From Citrobacter sp. Marseille-Q6884 (lineage in GTDB: Bacteria > Pseudomonadota > Gammaproteobacteria > Enterobacterales > Enterobacteriaceae), in NCBI RefSeq assembly GCF_945906775.1, contig NZ_CAMDRE010000001.1, positions 2,790,001 to 2,854,000 of the forward strand: a DNA stretch of 64,000 nucleotides, read 5' to 3'. Below the pieces are notes generated by a model. It did no database searches. It saw only the letters and a list, made by a program, of their open reading frames with translations, and was not told the origin of the DNA. The translations under genes were made by a program, and so were the position numbers. Each line of letters opens with the position of its first letter. The first letter of the stretch is position 1. Below, in pieces: positions 25,858 to 34,405 of the stretch.

Positions 25858-26699
25858 ATAACTTACCGGTCGTTCGCTCGCCGTGGCGTATTTTTATTCT
25901 GGTGCTGGGATTTACCTTCCTGTATGCGCCGATGCTGATGTTGGTGATCTATTCGTTCAACAGCTCCAAACTGGTAACGGTTTGGGCGGGCTGGTCAACA
26001 CGCTGGTACGGTGAACTATTCCACGATACCGCGATGATGAGCGCTGTGGGGATGAGCTTAACGATTGCCGCCTGTGCGGCGACGATGGCAGCTATCCTCG
26101 GCACGATTGCTGCGGTTGTGATGGTCCGTTTTGGTCGTTTCCGTGGATCAAACGGTTTTGCTTTTATGATAACCGCGCCACTGGTTATGCCGGATGTGAT
26201 TACCGGTTTGTCGTTGCTCCTGCTGTTTGTGGCTATGGCGCATGCCATTGGCTGGCCCGCGGATCGCGGCATGCTGACCATCTGGCTGGCGCACGTCACC
26301 TTCTGTACGGCGTATGTTGCGGTGGTTATCTCTTCGCGCTTGCGCGAATTGGATCACTCGATCGAAGAAGCGGCAATGGATCTGGGGGCGACACCGCTGA
26401 AGGTCTTTTTTGTCATCACGCTGCCAATGATTATGCCTGCGGTGATCTCCGGCTGGTTGCTGGCGTTCACGCTGTCGCTGGATGATCTGGTGATCGCCAG
26501 TTTTGTCTCTGGCCCCGGGGCGACAACCTTGCCGATGCTGGTGTTCTCCAGCGTACGCATGGGGGTGAACCCGGAGATTAACGCGCTGGCAACGCTGATT
26601 CTCGGTGTGGTCGGAATTATCGGATTTATCGCGTGGTATCTGATGGCTCGGACAGAAAAACAGCGGTTGCGCGATATCCAGCGTGCAAGACGCAGCTGA
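25854..26699 (+). CDS. potI: PotI, putrescine ABC transporter permease
   Basis: A 281-residue six-helix permease pairing with PotH. The EAA loop is IEEAAMDLGATPLKVFFVITLPMIMP, near residue 180. The start ATG at 25854 overlaps the potH stop (ATGA) and matches the E. coli length; an in-frame extension into potH is not used. It is the last gene of the operon, followed by a terminator at 26728. Confidence 0.94.
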   Translation: MNNLPVVRSPWRIFILVLGFTFLYAPMLMLVIYSFNSSKLVTVWAGWSTRWYGELFHDTAMMSAVGMSLTIAACAATMAAILGTIAAVVMVRFGRFRGSNGFAFMITAPLVMPDVITGLSLLLLFVAMAHAIGWPADRGMLTIWLAHVTFCTAYVAVVISSRLRELDHSIEEAAMDLGATPLKVFFVITLPMIMPAVISGWLLAFTLSLDDLVIASFVSGPGATTLPMLVFSSVRMGVNPEINALATLILGVVGIIGFIAWYLMARTEKQRLRDIQRARRS

Positions 26700-26727
26700 A
26701 AAAACTAAAATCTGCCAACCTGTCTAC

Positions 26728-26757
26728 ACGGTGCAGCGTTTATCGTTGCACCGTTTT
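26728..26757 (+). terminator. Terminator of potFGHI
   Basis: The stem ACGGTGCAGCG, loop TTTAT and arm CGTTGCACCGT run into TTTT. It lies 29 bases after the potI stop and immediately before the first codons of ybjO. Confidence 0.88.
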
Positions 26758-26758
26758 C

Positions 26759-27247
26759 ACGGAAGACGACGCGTTGGGTTTTTTTAAGAAATCTTCGACA
26801 TCTCATGCCCGCTTAAATGTACCTGCTCTGGTGCAGGTGGCGGCGCTCGCTATTATTTTGATTCGCGGCCTCGACCTGTTGATGATTTTTAATACGCTTG
26901 GCGTTCGAGGAACAAGCGAGTTTATTCATCGCAGTGTGCAGACCTGGGATTTGACGCTGGTATTTTTAGGCAGTCTGGTGCTGCTCTTTATTGAGATTTA
27001 TTGCGCCTTTTCCCTGGTAAAAGGCCGTAACTGGGCACGATGGGTGTATCTGTTGACGCAGATTGTTGCGACCAGCTACCTGTGGGCAGCATCGCTGGGC
27101 TATGGGTACCCGGAACTGTTCAGTATTGCCGGTGAATCCCGACGTGAAATTTTCCGTACGCTGGTGATGCAAAAATTGCCTGATATGCTGGTGCTACTGC
27201 TGCTGTTCGTTCCTGCGTCCAGTCGACGGTTCTTCCGCTTGCAATAA
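26759..27247 (+). CDS. ybjO: YbjO, inner-membrane protein (start codon uncertain)
   Basis: A protein of about 162 residues matching E. coli YbjO throughout (DDALGFFKKSSTSHARLNV, four hydrophobic segments such as VQVAALAIILIRGLDLLMIF, end SSRRFFRLQ). Function unknown. The codon aligned with the E. coli start is ACG at 26759, not ATG, and it follows the potI terminator directly. The nearest usual start in frame is TTG at 26774, with GGAAG nine bases ahead; an upstream ATG at 26633 lies within potI and would need read-through of the terminator. Either TTG initiation or a rare ACG start is possible. rlmC follows, with TATAAT at 27252 giving it its own promoter. Confidence 0.75.
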   Translation, partial: TEDDALGFFKKSSTSHARLNVPALVQVAALAIILIRGLDLLMIFNTLGVRGTSEFIHRSVQTWDLTLVFLGSLVLLFIEIYCAFSLVKGRNWARWVYLLTQIVATSYLWAASLGYGYPELFSIAGESRREIFRTLVMQKLPDMLVLLLLFVPASSRRFFRLQ

Positions 27248-27287
27248 TGTGTATAATCTTCGCCCCGGTAAATTTGAAGGTTTTTGT

Positions 27288-28415
27288 ATGCAGTGCGCAC
27301 TCTATGATGCCGATCGCTGTCGCTCCTGTCAGTGGATAAAGCAGCCCATCGGCGATCAACTCTCCGCGAAAACAGCCGATCTCCAAAATCTGCTTGCTGA
27401 TAATACGATCGGAGAATGGTGCGCGCCGGTCAGTGGCCCGGAAAGCGCTTTTCGTAATAAAGCCAAAATGGTCGTAAGCGGCAGTGTGGAAAAACCGCTG
27501 CTGGGCATGTTGCATCGTGACGGCACGCCTGAGGATTTATGCGATTGCCCGCTCTATCCTTCCTCATTTGCTCCGGTATTTGCCGCACTAAAACCGTTTA
27601 TTGCGCGCGCGGGGCTTACGCCATACAACGTGGCACGCAAACGGGGTGAACTCAAATATTTGCTGTTAACGGAAAGTCAGTTCGACGGCGGTATGATGTT
27701 GCGTTTTGTCCTACGCTCAGATGCCAAACTGGCGCAACTGCGCGCGGCATTGCCGTGGTTGCAGGCACAGTTACCGCAGTTGAAGGTCATTACAGCCAAT
27801 ATTCAACCCGTTCATATGGCGATTATGGAAGGGGAGAGGGAAATCTTCCTGACAGAGCAACAAGCCCTGGCTGAACGGTTTAACGATGTACCCTTGTGGA
27901 TACGCCCACAGAGCTTTTTCCAGACTAACCCTGTTGTGGCCAGTCGTTTATACGCTACGGCGCGAGACTGGGTTCGCCAGCTTCCCGTTAATCATATGTG
28001 GGATCTGTTTTGCGGTGTAGGAGGTTTTGGCCTGCATTGTGCGACACCTCAGATGAAACTGACAGGTATTGAAATCGCGCCAGAGGCGATTACTTGCGCG
28101 AAACAGTCCGCGCAAGAATTAGGGCTACAGAATCTGCATTTTCAGGCGTTTGACTCAACCCAATTTGCCACCGCACAAGCAGACGTACCGGATCTGGTGC
28201 TGGTTAATCCGCCGCGTCGCGGAATTGGCAAACCGTTGTGCGATTTTCTTTCCGGGATGGCGCCACGTTTTATCGTGTATTCCAGCTGCAATGCCCAAAC
28301 CATGGCTGCGGATATTCGTGAGCTGTCGGGATACCACATTGAACGGGTTCAGCTTTTCGATATGTTCCCGCATACCGCCCATTATGAAGTGTTGACGCTG
28401 CTCAGCAGACGATAA
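27288..28415 (+). CDS. rlmC: RlmC (RumB), 23S rRNA m5U747 methyltransferase
   Basis: A 375-residue SAM-dependent RNA uracil-5-methyltransferase, the same length as in E. coli. The N-terminal Cys cluster for an iron-sulfur site is MQCALYDADRCRSCQW plus CDCPLY. The SAM-binding motif is WDLFCGVGGFGLHC, and the catalytic signature is LVNPPRRGIG with the nucleophile Cys in YSSCNAQT. It methylates U747 of 23S rRNA. The ATG at 27288 is the family start. In E. coli artJ follows on the other side; here a cyclic-di-GMP gene does. Confidence 0.95.
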   Translation: MQCALYDADRCRSCQWIKQPIGDQLSAKTADLQNLLADNTIGEWCAPVSGPESAFRNKAKMVVSGSVEKPLLGMLHRDGTPEDLCDCPLYPSSFAPVFAALKPFIARAGLTPYNVARKRGELKYLLLTESQFDGGMMLRFVLRSDAKLAQLRAALPWLQAQLPQLKVITANIQPVHMAIMEGEREIFLTEQQALAERFNDVPLWIRPQSFFQTNPVVASRLYATARDWVRQLPVNHMWDLFCGVGGFGLHCATPQMKLTGIEIAPEAITCAKQSAQELGLQNLHFQAFDSTQFATAQADVPDLVLVNPPRRGIGKPLCDFLSGMAPRFIVYSSCNAQTMAADIRELSGYHIERVQLFDMFPHTAHYEVLTLLSRR

Positions 28416-28491
28416 TTTATTTTATGCCTGATGGCGGGCAATATTCAGGTAATACACGCACCCATACGGGTGCGTGGTTACAGTCATAAAT

Positions 28492-30714
28492 TTATAGTTG
28501 AGCTAACTCAATCGGAACGGGTTTTCCAATATGATAACCCTGTAACCAGTCAACGCCCATATCAATGAGCATTTTTGCTATTTCTTCATTTTCCACAAAC
28601 TCGGCAACGATTACCATTTTCTTCAGCTTTGCGATTTCGCAAAATGATTTAACTGCACAATAGCTGAATGGGTCTGAGGTAATTTTTTTTATAAATGAAC
28701 CATCGATTTTCAGGATATCGGCATCCAGGCTACGGAGTCGCTCATAGCTGGATGATCCTGTGCCAAAGTCATCAATTGCAATTCTACTTCCTGTTTCTCG
28801 TAGTCCGTTTAATGTGTTTGAGACATGTTCATTATCAAGGATTTCAGATTCAATGATTTCGAATATAATACGATTTGGTGCAATCTTATATTTTTTAAAT
28901 AATGTCTGTACATTAGCCAGAAAATTTGTCTGGATCATTGATTCTGGCATAAGGTTTATTGAAAAAAAACAATCAGGAGCAGAGTTTTTACGAGATTGCA
29001 TAAAATGAAGCGTTTGTTCAATTACAGTGATATCTAATGATGGCAGTAATCCTCCTTTACGTGCAACAGAAATAAATGTATCAGGGAAAATTAATTTTCC
29101 ATCCTCCGTTTTTAGACGTGTAAGGATCTCATGATAGTGGGTTTTACCGCAGTTGGAGATGATTGGCTGTACAGTTAACATCGTTGTCATAATAGGTTGT
29201 GCCATCAATTGAAATGACTGTCGGTCAATTGCCTTTTGTAATACATCCCGTATAAGTCCGGTGCTGATGATATTTTCACCTGGAGAAGACCCACTGATAG
29301 CTATTGGTCTGCCTTGAAGTATTGATATATGACTATTATTTCTTAGTTTTTTTATCGTCTCTGAGTATTCATGAATTAAGTATTCATCTGTAGTATAAGC
29401 AATACCGCAGTTGATACCTAACGTGAAATTATCCCATTTAAATCTGAAGTTATTCACAGCATTATAGATAAATGAAATATCCGGAGTGGAATTAAGCCTG
29501 AGTATTAATCCCTGGCCTGGTGTATAATATATTTGCTCATGACAATGTAATAACTTCGTCAGATATGAACTTAATGCTTTAATGAATCCAAATCGAAATT
29601 CAACGCCATAGGTTTGCTCTAACTCATTTAATTCTAAAAAACGGATTTGACATAATACCTTTGTTTGTTTTTTCATCACATCCATTCGTAGAGCATGAAG
29701 GTTTGGTAGGCCAGTATTAGGTTCGGAGCGATATAGCCTCGTAAGATGTCTGACATTTCTTCGGTTACGGTCTGATAAAATACCGGTAGTTACAATTGAT
29801 AGCGAGTAAATGAAAAGTATAGTAGAAGATATGATTAAGCTATGTATGTAGTTGTCAAACGAAACTGTATCATTTTGGAAGATGTAGCCATTAACATATA
29901 CTCCTAACAATATAAGAATAATTACCCAGATTGGAGCCAATAATGCATGTCCAATGTTTATTGCTCCCCATAACATAATTGGCAATAGCCATAATGATGA
30001 ATAATCAGTAAATAATAATATACTATTTTTTTCTGAAATAAGACATGCCATGATGATTATGATTAATAATAGCCAGATGCATTGATATTCAGGTCTGGGG
30101 CCTGTTTTTATTAGAAATGACATCCTATTTATATAGTTTAATCCCCACTTAGGTTTATTACAAATTCTAAGTAATAGATAACAAAAAGGGATGCCTGTAA
30201 TGCATGAGTTCATTACCCATTGCAAATTTATTAGCACTTGTTGACTGAAAATATCTGTAGATAATACGGTGCCAAACCAAGATTGCAGCCCGCAATTAAA
30301 TATAATAAACAAGGCTGAATTGCAACATATTAACCATCCAAGCCGCCAGATAAGAAATTGGCTACGTCCAAAGCTAACGATACCTCGCTTCCCTGTGCTG
30401 CGATAATATAAAATCTGACTCATCAATGCAGCCAGCAACTGTGAAGTCAGTATTATTGTATCTGGTAATGGATTAAAGGTAAGAGAATAAATCCATAGTA
30501 TGGACAGAGCCGGAAGTGCATTTATTCTATACAGCACAAGAAAAGCAGAAATTAAGGGTAATGAAAGATCATAGAATCTTAATGTCGTGCTCGCAATATG
30601 CTCATGGGTAGTTAAATTTCCTTCTATAAATTGAAAGAACAGAAAGAAGAGACTTGTGTACAAAAAGTTTGTCTTCATTTTAAAGGGTACTGCATCTTTT
30701 TTTGCTATGTACAT
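28492..30714 (-). CDS. PdeF (YfgF)-like membrane EAL phosphodiesterase with degenerate GGDEF
   Basis: A 740-residue protein organised like E. coli PdeF. About 300 N-terminal residues hold eight or more membrane helices. A degenerate GGDEF-like domain follows (SEPNTGLPNLHALR, no GGDEF motif), then an EAL domain from about residue 490. The EAL catalytic set seems complete: YHEILTRL (first Glu), FFSINLMP (Asn), FEIIESE (Glu), AIDDFGTGSSSYERLR (two Asp), ADILKIDGSF (Lys), VAEFVENEE (Glu) and LQGYHIGKP (Gln). It should hydrolyse c-di-GMP to pGpG. The start is uncertain (ATG 30714 or 30678). The gene is visibly more AT-rich than its flanks and probably was acquired. Confidence 0.85.
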   Translation of the reverse strand: MYIAKKDAVPFKMKTNFLYTSLFFLFFQFIEGNLTTHEHIASTTLRFYDLSLPLISAFLVLYRINALPALSILWIYSLTFNPLPDTIILTSQLLAALMSQILYYRSTGKRGIVSFGRSQFLIWRLGWLICCNSALFIIFNCGLQSWFGTVLSTDIFSQQVLINLQWVMNSCITGIPFCYLLLRICNKPKWGLNYINRMSFLIKTGPRPEYQCIWLLLIIIIMACLISEKNSILLFTDYSSLWLLPIMLWGAINIGHALLAPIWVIILILLGVYVNGYIFQNDTVSFDNYIHSLIISSTILFIYSLSIVTTGILSDRNRRNVRHLTRLYRSEPNTGLPNLHALRMDVMKKQTKVLCQIRFLELNELEQTYGVEFRFGFIKALSSYLTKLLHCHEQIYYTPGQGLILRLNSTPDISFIYNAVNNFRFKWDNFTLGINCGIAYTTDEYLIHEYSETIKKLRNNSHISILQGRPIAISGSSPGENIISTGLIRDVLQKAIDRQSFQLMAQPIMTTMLTVQPIISNCGKTHYHEILTRLKTEDGKLIFPDTFISVARKGGLLPSLDITVIEQTLHFMQSRKNSAPDCFFSINLMPESMIQTNFLANVQTLFKKYKIAPNRIIFEIIESEILDNEHVSNTLNGLRETGSRIAIDDFGTGSSSYERLRSLDADILKIDGSFIKKITSDPFSYCAVKSFCEIAKLKKMVIVAEFVENEEIAKMLIDMGVDWLQGYHIGKPVPIELAQL

Positions 30715-31576
30715 TATACTTTATTTGTTTTTGGTGGAATCTTAGCCACCAGAGTTATTAATGTTGACATTGTGAAAATGATGCCACATTTTTACTCTGG
30801 TGTATCCTTTGTGTTTATTTTTTGTTGTGGTGTTATAAAAATACAAACACACATGTTTGTACTATATTTTGATCGGTTATAACGATCAATACATGTTAAT
30901 CAATAGTTTCGATTGATAGGTTTTGTAGATCAGTGGATATAAAAATGATCGCTGCTGGCTATCATTTGGCATTTTTTTATTTCATGACTTTTAAATAATT
31001 AGATGTAGATCTCTTTATTTGAACACCAGGAATGAAAAGGGCTGACACTGATATGTGGTAGTCAGTTTTTGTATCGTATGGAGACATGCCAAATGAGAGA
31101 GTTCTGAATAGGTTGCAGAAATTTTAGATAAGGTAATAATCGAAATACGGAAGAATGTTAATATTATGTTTCTTTTTTTGTTCTGGTTAAAGTAAACATG
31201 AATAAAATTTAATGATAACATTTATTTTGGGAGCATTTTGTCCACACCTGCCAGTCTCAACTTTGCAATCTCTCGTTTTCCTTATTTTAACTATCTGTAA
31301 TTTAATGTTTTTTATATTACTTGTTTTGAATGAAGTTCTTTTGAGATAAAAGTGAAAGTTGACTTTCTAAATGAAGCCAAAAAAAACATTAACAGCAATT
31401 ATATTAAAAATATTTTGAAAAAATAACATCAAAGAAAAATTGATTTAATTGATGGGTTTGAGTAATTTATGCATCTATGACTCATTGGGTTGACAAATAA
31501 AACAATGTTTCACATGTGTTTTTTTTCGGTACAATTCCCTATAAGGTCTTTTTAAATCATTCATTATCAATAAAGA
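30715..31576. other. Long AT-rich intergenic region between the two c-di-GMP genes
   Basis: About 860 very AT-rich bases separate the divergent EAL and GGDEF genes. It must carry both promoters and looks like a typical H-NS target by composition. I see no convincing gene; short open frames here lack ribosome-binding sites and recognisable sequence. There is an imperfect repeat GATCGGTTATAACGATC at about 30870-30886. Confidence 0.5.
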
Positions 31577-33139
31577 ATGATTAATATAAGTAATCGCTTT
31601 TTTATGGAATCTATAATGGAAAAAGTCTCTGGTAAAAAATTACAATTTATATTGTGTATGATGCTATTAGTTCCTTTGTCTATAATGTCGTTGACATTTT
31701 ATATATATATCAAAGTGTCTTCAACTGAATCTTTAAATGAGACGTTATATCGTTTTAATATAAATACGGCAATTGATAGTATTAGTATTCCCGTATCAGA
31801 TATAAATAAAACACTGGCTAATATTTCTGAAATATTAGCCAGTCCTGAGCAGATTCAAAAATATATATCTCCTGATTCAAAATCCGTTAATGATAAAATC
31901 GCAGCAATAATGAATTCATATTCGTATCTTGAAAACATTGTTGTTGTAAATGATATTAATGGGAATTATAAAACCTATCCTGAACATATCCGATTCGAAA
32001 AGGATTTTGATCCCAAACTTAGGCCATGGTATAGATTAAATCAATCGGGGCAAATCTATTACACCGATCCCTATATAACTACTGGCCAGGATGCTATTGA
32101 CAATAAGCAGTGGCATGTAACAAGCAGCGTCACAATTATAAGCGAAGATAGCCGAATGTTGGGTGTTATTGCAGCTGATGTGGATTTAAATAAAATATCA
32201 GAACTTCTTAGAGATAAAATCATTCCATATCATGGTCAGTTTTTAATTACAACCTATGATGGTAGGGTGGTTATTTCCCCTAACTCTCGTGAAATATTGC
32301 GCAGCGAAATACCACAAGAGTGGATTGAAAAAGCAAAGAAGACCTCTGGGTATTTCTATGATAAAGATAATGCGCTGGTATTTTATAAGTATTATTCAGC
32401 ACCTAACTGGATTGCGTTTACCTCTGTAGATGAATATAACCAAAGTAAATATTTTGAACGTTCATATTTGTTGTTCTACGTAGCATCAATAATCTGCATA
32501 TTAATATTGTTAATATTGTTCTTTTTGTATAGCACATATAATAAACAATTGGTAGGGAAGATTTATCTTGGTGCAAATGGTATTGATGTATCATCTAAAA
32601 GCTTAAACCTGGATGGGTTGGAACGAGAAATTGCAAAACAACGAACTAGGCTTAAATTAGTGCAGCATGAAATGGTGGTCGATAATTTGACCCATTTATT
32701 TAATCGCAAAAAACTCGAAGATGATATTGATATCTTGATCTCAGAACAAAGTGAGTTCTGTCTGGCAATGATTGATTTGGATGATTTCAAATTAATAAAT
32801 GATAATTTTGGACATCTTATTGGGGATGATGTTCTAAAATTCGTTGCAAGAGAAGGTAAAAGAATTTTAGGAGAAGAGAATCCTATTTATCGAGTAGGCG
32901 GGGAAGAAATTATTATTCTTTTCCCGAAGAAAGATCTCCAAACGAGTATATCGTTACTTAACGCATGGCGTTTACAGGTTAATGAGCGAGACTGGAAAGA
33001 GTCTGCACTGAAAGTTTCTTTCAGTGGTGGGATAACCACATGGGAGAACGGTGACTATCTTGATGATCTGATTTCTCGTGCCGATCAAGCACTTTATAAT
33101 GCTAAGAAAAGCGGGAAAAATATGATAATAAGTAATTAA
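31577..33139 (+). CDS. Diguanylate cyclase with periplasmic dCache domain
   Basis: A 520-residue membrane protein. An N-terminal transmembrane helix (about 24-46) is followed by a periplasmic dCache domain of about 250 residues (RPWYRLNQSGQIYYTDPYI, a hallmark of ligand-binding Cache folds, then GVIAADVDLNKISELL). A second membrane helix is near 300 (LLFYVASIICILILLILFFLY), and a C-terminal GGDEF domain carries DNLTHLFNRKKLE and the active-site GGEEI. It should make c-di-GMP on sensing a periplasmic signal. No RxxD inhibitory site is seen ahead of the motif. The start ATG at 31577 is tentative (others at 31604, 31616). AT-rich like its divergent EAL partner. Confidence 0.87.
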   Translation: MINISNRFFMESIMEKVSGKKLQFILCMMLLVPLSIMSLTFYIYIKVSSTESLNETLYRFNINTAIDSISIPVSDINKTLANISEILASPEQIQKYISPDSKSVNDKIAAIMNSYSYLENIVVVNDINGNYKTYPEHIRFEKDFDPKLRPWYRLNQSGQIYYTDPYITTGQDAIDNKQWHVTSSVTIISEDSRMLGVIAADVDLNKISELLRDKIIPYHGQFLITTYDGRVVISPNSREILRSEIPQEWIEKAKKTSGYFYDKDNALVFYKYYSAPNWIAFTSVDEYNQSKYFERSYLLFYVASIICILILLILFFLYSTYNKQLVGKIYLGANGIDVSSKSLNLDGLEREIAKQRTRLKLVQHEMVVDNLTHLFNRKKLEDDIDILISEQSEFCLAMIDLDDFKLINDNFGHLIGDDVLKFVAREGKRILGEENPIYRVGGEEIIILFPKKDLQTSISLLNAWRLQVNERDWKESALKVSFSGGITTWENGDYLDDLISRADQALYNAKKSGKNMIISN

Positions 33140-33210
33140 CTATGAAGAATGAGGAGTGTTTATAACTGAACACTCCCTATTTTATTCGTGACCTGCCCGA
33201 CTGTTGTGAA

Positions 33211-33313
33211 ACCCCGGTCCGGTGTTCTCATCCTCTGGTGGGTGCTAAATGCGAAAAAAAAGCCCGCATATCAATGCGAGCTCTTCTTCAAATATGGCGG
33301 TGAGGCGGGGATT
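33211..33313 (-). repeat. Direct repeat copy 1: orphan serW 3' end plus terminator
   Basis: A 103-bp segment repeated at 33392-33494 (offset 181). In the minus direction it holds the last 19 nt of a tRNA-Ser, with a proper CCA end (TGG at 33295-33297), then a terminator stem GCTCGCATTGATATGCGGGC followed by a T-run. The rest of the tRNA is absent; past 33313 the sequence changes to unrelated DNA. The terminator stem differs from copy 2 by paired changes that keep the fold. The whole of 33140-33475 holds no gene. Confidence 0.8.
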
Positions 33314-33391
33314 GACTCGCTTTGCTCGCCCCTTCGGGGCAGCCCACTCTCTGCGTTCGTGGTCTGTCCAACTGGCTGCGCCAGTTGTCGA

Positions 33392-33494
33392 ACCCCGGTC
33401 CGGTGTTCTCATCCCCTGGTGGGTGCTAAATGCGAAAAAAAAGCCCGTACTTTCGTACGAGCTCTTCTTCAAATATGACGGTGAGGCGGGGATT
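33392..33494 (-). repeat. Direct repeat copy 2: serW 3' end and its terminator
   Basis: The second copy of the 103-bp unit. It includes the 3' end of the functional serW and the terminator (stem GCTCGTACGAAAGTACGGGC followed by T8 on the minus strand, about 33433-33463). The base at the CCA position differs from copy 1. Confidence 0.8.
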
Positions 33495-33563
33495 CGAACC
33501 CCGGATACGTTGCCGTATACACACTTTCCAGGCGTGCTCCTTCAGCCACTCGGACACCTCACC
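33476..33563 (-). tRNA. serW: tRNA-Ser(GGA), encoded 3' end TCA
   Basis: Reading leftwards from 33563, GGTGAGGTGTCC starts the acceptor and D-stem. The anticodon loop CTGGAAA carries GGA (33527-33529), a long variable arm follows as expected for tRNA-Ser, then the T-loop GGTTCGAATCC, the acceptor CCTCACC and discriminator G. It reads UCU/UCC codons and matches E. coli serW in sequence and in position before infA. The three encoded terminal bases are TCA rather than CCA, unusual because E. coli-type tRNA genes all encode CCA; maturation would need exonucleolytic trimming and CCA addition. A copy of the 3' end with the correct CCA lies 181 bases downstream. Confidence 0.93.
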
Positions 33564-33711
33564 ATATTGTATTGCTGCCTGACCGCTTGGGGGGCAACGG
33601 GGCGCTACTATAGGGAGTTGCGCTAAAACGGTCAAGCAGAATTTACGTGTTCACTGTCGTTTGGTTACGCAATGTACATATTCTCCGCCCGAATAGGCGC
33701 GGAGAGGAGTA

Positions 33712-34389
33712 TTAACGCTGAGAGTCCAGCTTTTCGCCGTTGGTTACGACTTCCTGAGCCTTGCTGTAGCTTTCAATCAGCAACTGATAGGCCGGGAATA
33801 CTTTTGTGTACACTTCCGCCCATTCTGCGGCGTCTTCACGGTTCCATGTCCCCTGAATCTCAGAAGCGACAGCAGCGGTATCCATCGGCACGACACCAGC
33901 CTGAACCACGCGTGCCAGCGTGATTTCCTGTGCCATCTTGCTGTAGGTACCGGAAGCATCAATCACAGCAAAAACCTTGTAACCTTCGGCAACTGCGCTT
34001 ATCGCTGGGAAGGCCATACACACGCTGGTAATTGTACCGGCGATAATCAGTGTCTTACGCCCGGTTGCTTTTACCGCTTTAACGAAGTCTTCGTTATCCC
34101 AGGCGTTGATTTCGCCTTTACGTGCGACGTATTGCGCATGGGGCGCATTTGCGTGGATCTCAGGGATCAATGGACCGTTAGGTCCCTGCGGGACGGAAGC
34201 GGTCGTAATCACCGGCATCTTCGCCAGGCTAGCCATTTTTGCCAGTGCGGCGGCGCGAGCACGCAGTTCTGGCATCGGCATATCTCCAACAGTCTGGAAA
34301 AGCCCGCTCTGGTGGTCGATAAGTAACATCACTGAATCATTCACGTCGATGACCGGGCGTGAACCATTAAAATTTGCAGGACTGGACAT
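33712..34389 (-). CDS. YcaC-like isochorismatase-family hydrolase
   Basis: A 225-residue cysteine-hydrolase-superfamily protein. Visible motifs are MLLIDHQSGLF with the catalytic Asp, a Lys in YVARKGEINAW, and the Cys nucleophile in GTITSVCMAFPAISA, preceded by the expected cis-peptide region. E. coli YcaC is a related hydrolase of unknown substrate that sits near dmsC; here it is next to serW instead. The start ATG at 34389 is preceded by AAGGAG. It follows the pirin gene by 16 bases and is probably co-transcribed with it, under the divergent LysR regulator. Confidence 0.85.
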   Translation of the reverse strand: MSSPANFNGSRPVIDVNDSVMLLIDHQSGLFQTVGDMPMPELRARAAALAKMASLAKMPVITTASVPQGPNGPLIPEIHANAPHAQYVARKGEINAWDNEDFVKAVKATGRKTLIIAGTITSVCMAFPAISAVAEGYKVFAVIDASGTYSKMAQEITLARVVQAGVVPMDTAAVASEIQGTWNREDAAEWAEVYTKVFPAYQLLIESYSKAQEVVTNGEKLDSQR

Positions 34390-34405
34390 AGTATTCTCCT
34401 TCAAT

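Noticed and set aside
33295..33313. A second tRNA-Ser gene
   Set aside because: Only the last 19 nt match; the anticodon arm and 5' half are missing, so it is a remnant.
33188..33635. Open frames across the serW region
   Set aside because: They run through the tRNA, terminators and repeat units, and their similarity to each other reflects the DNA repeat.
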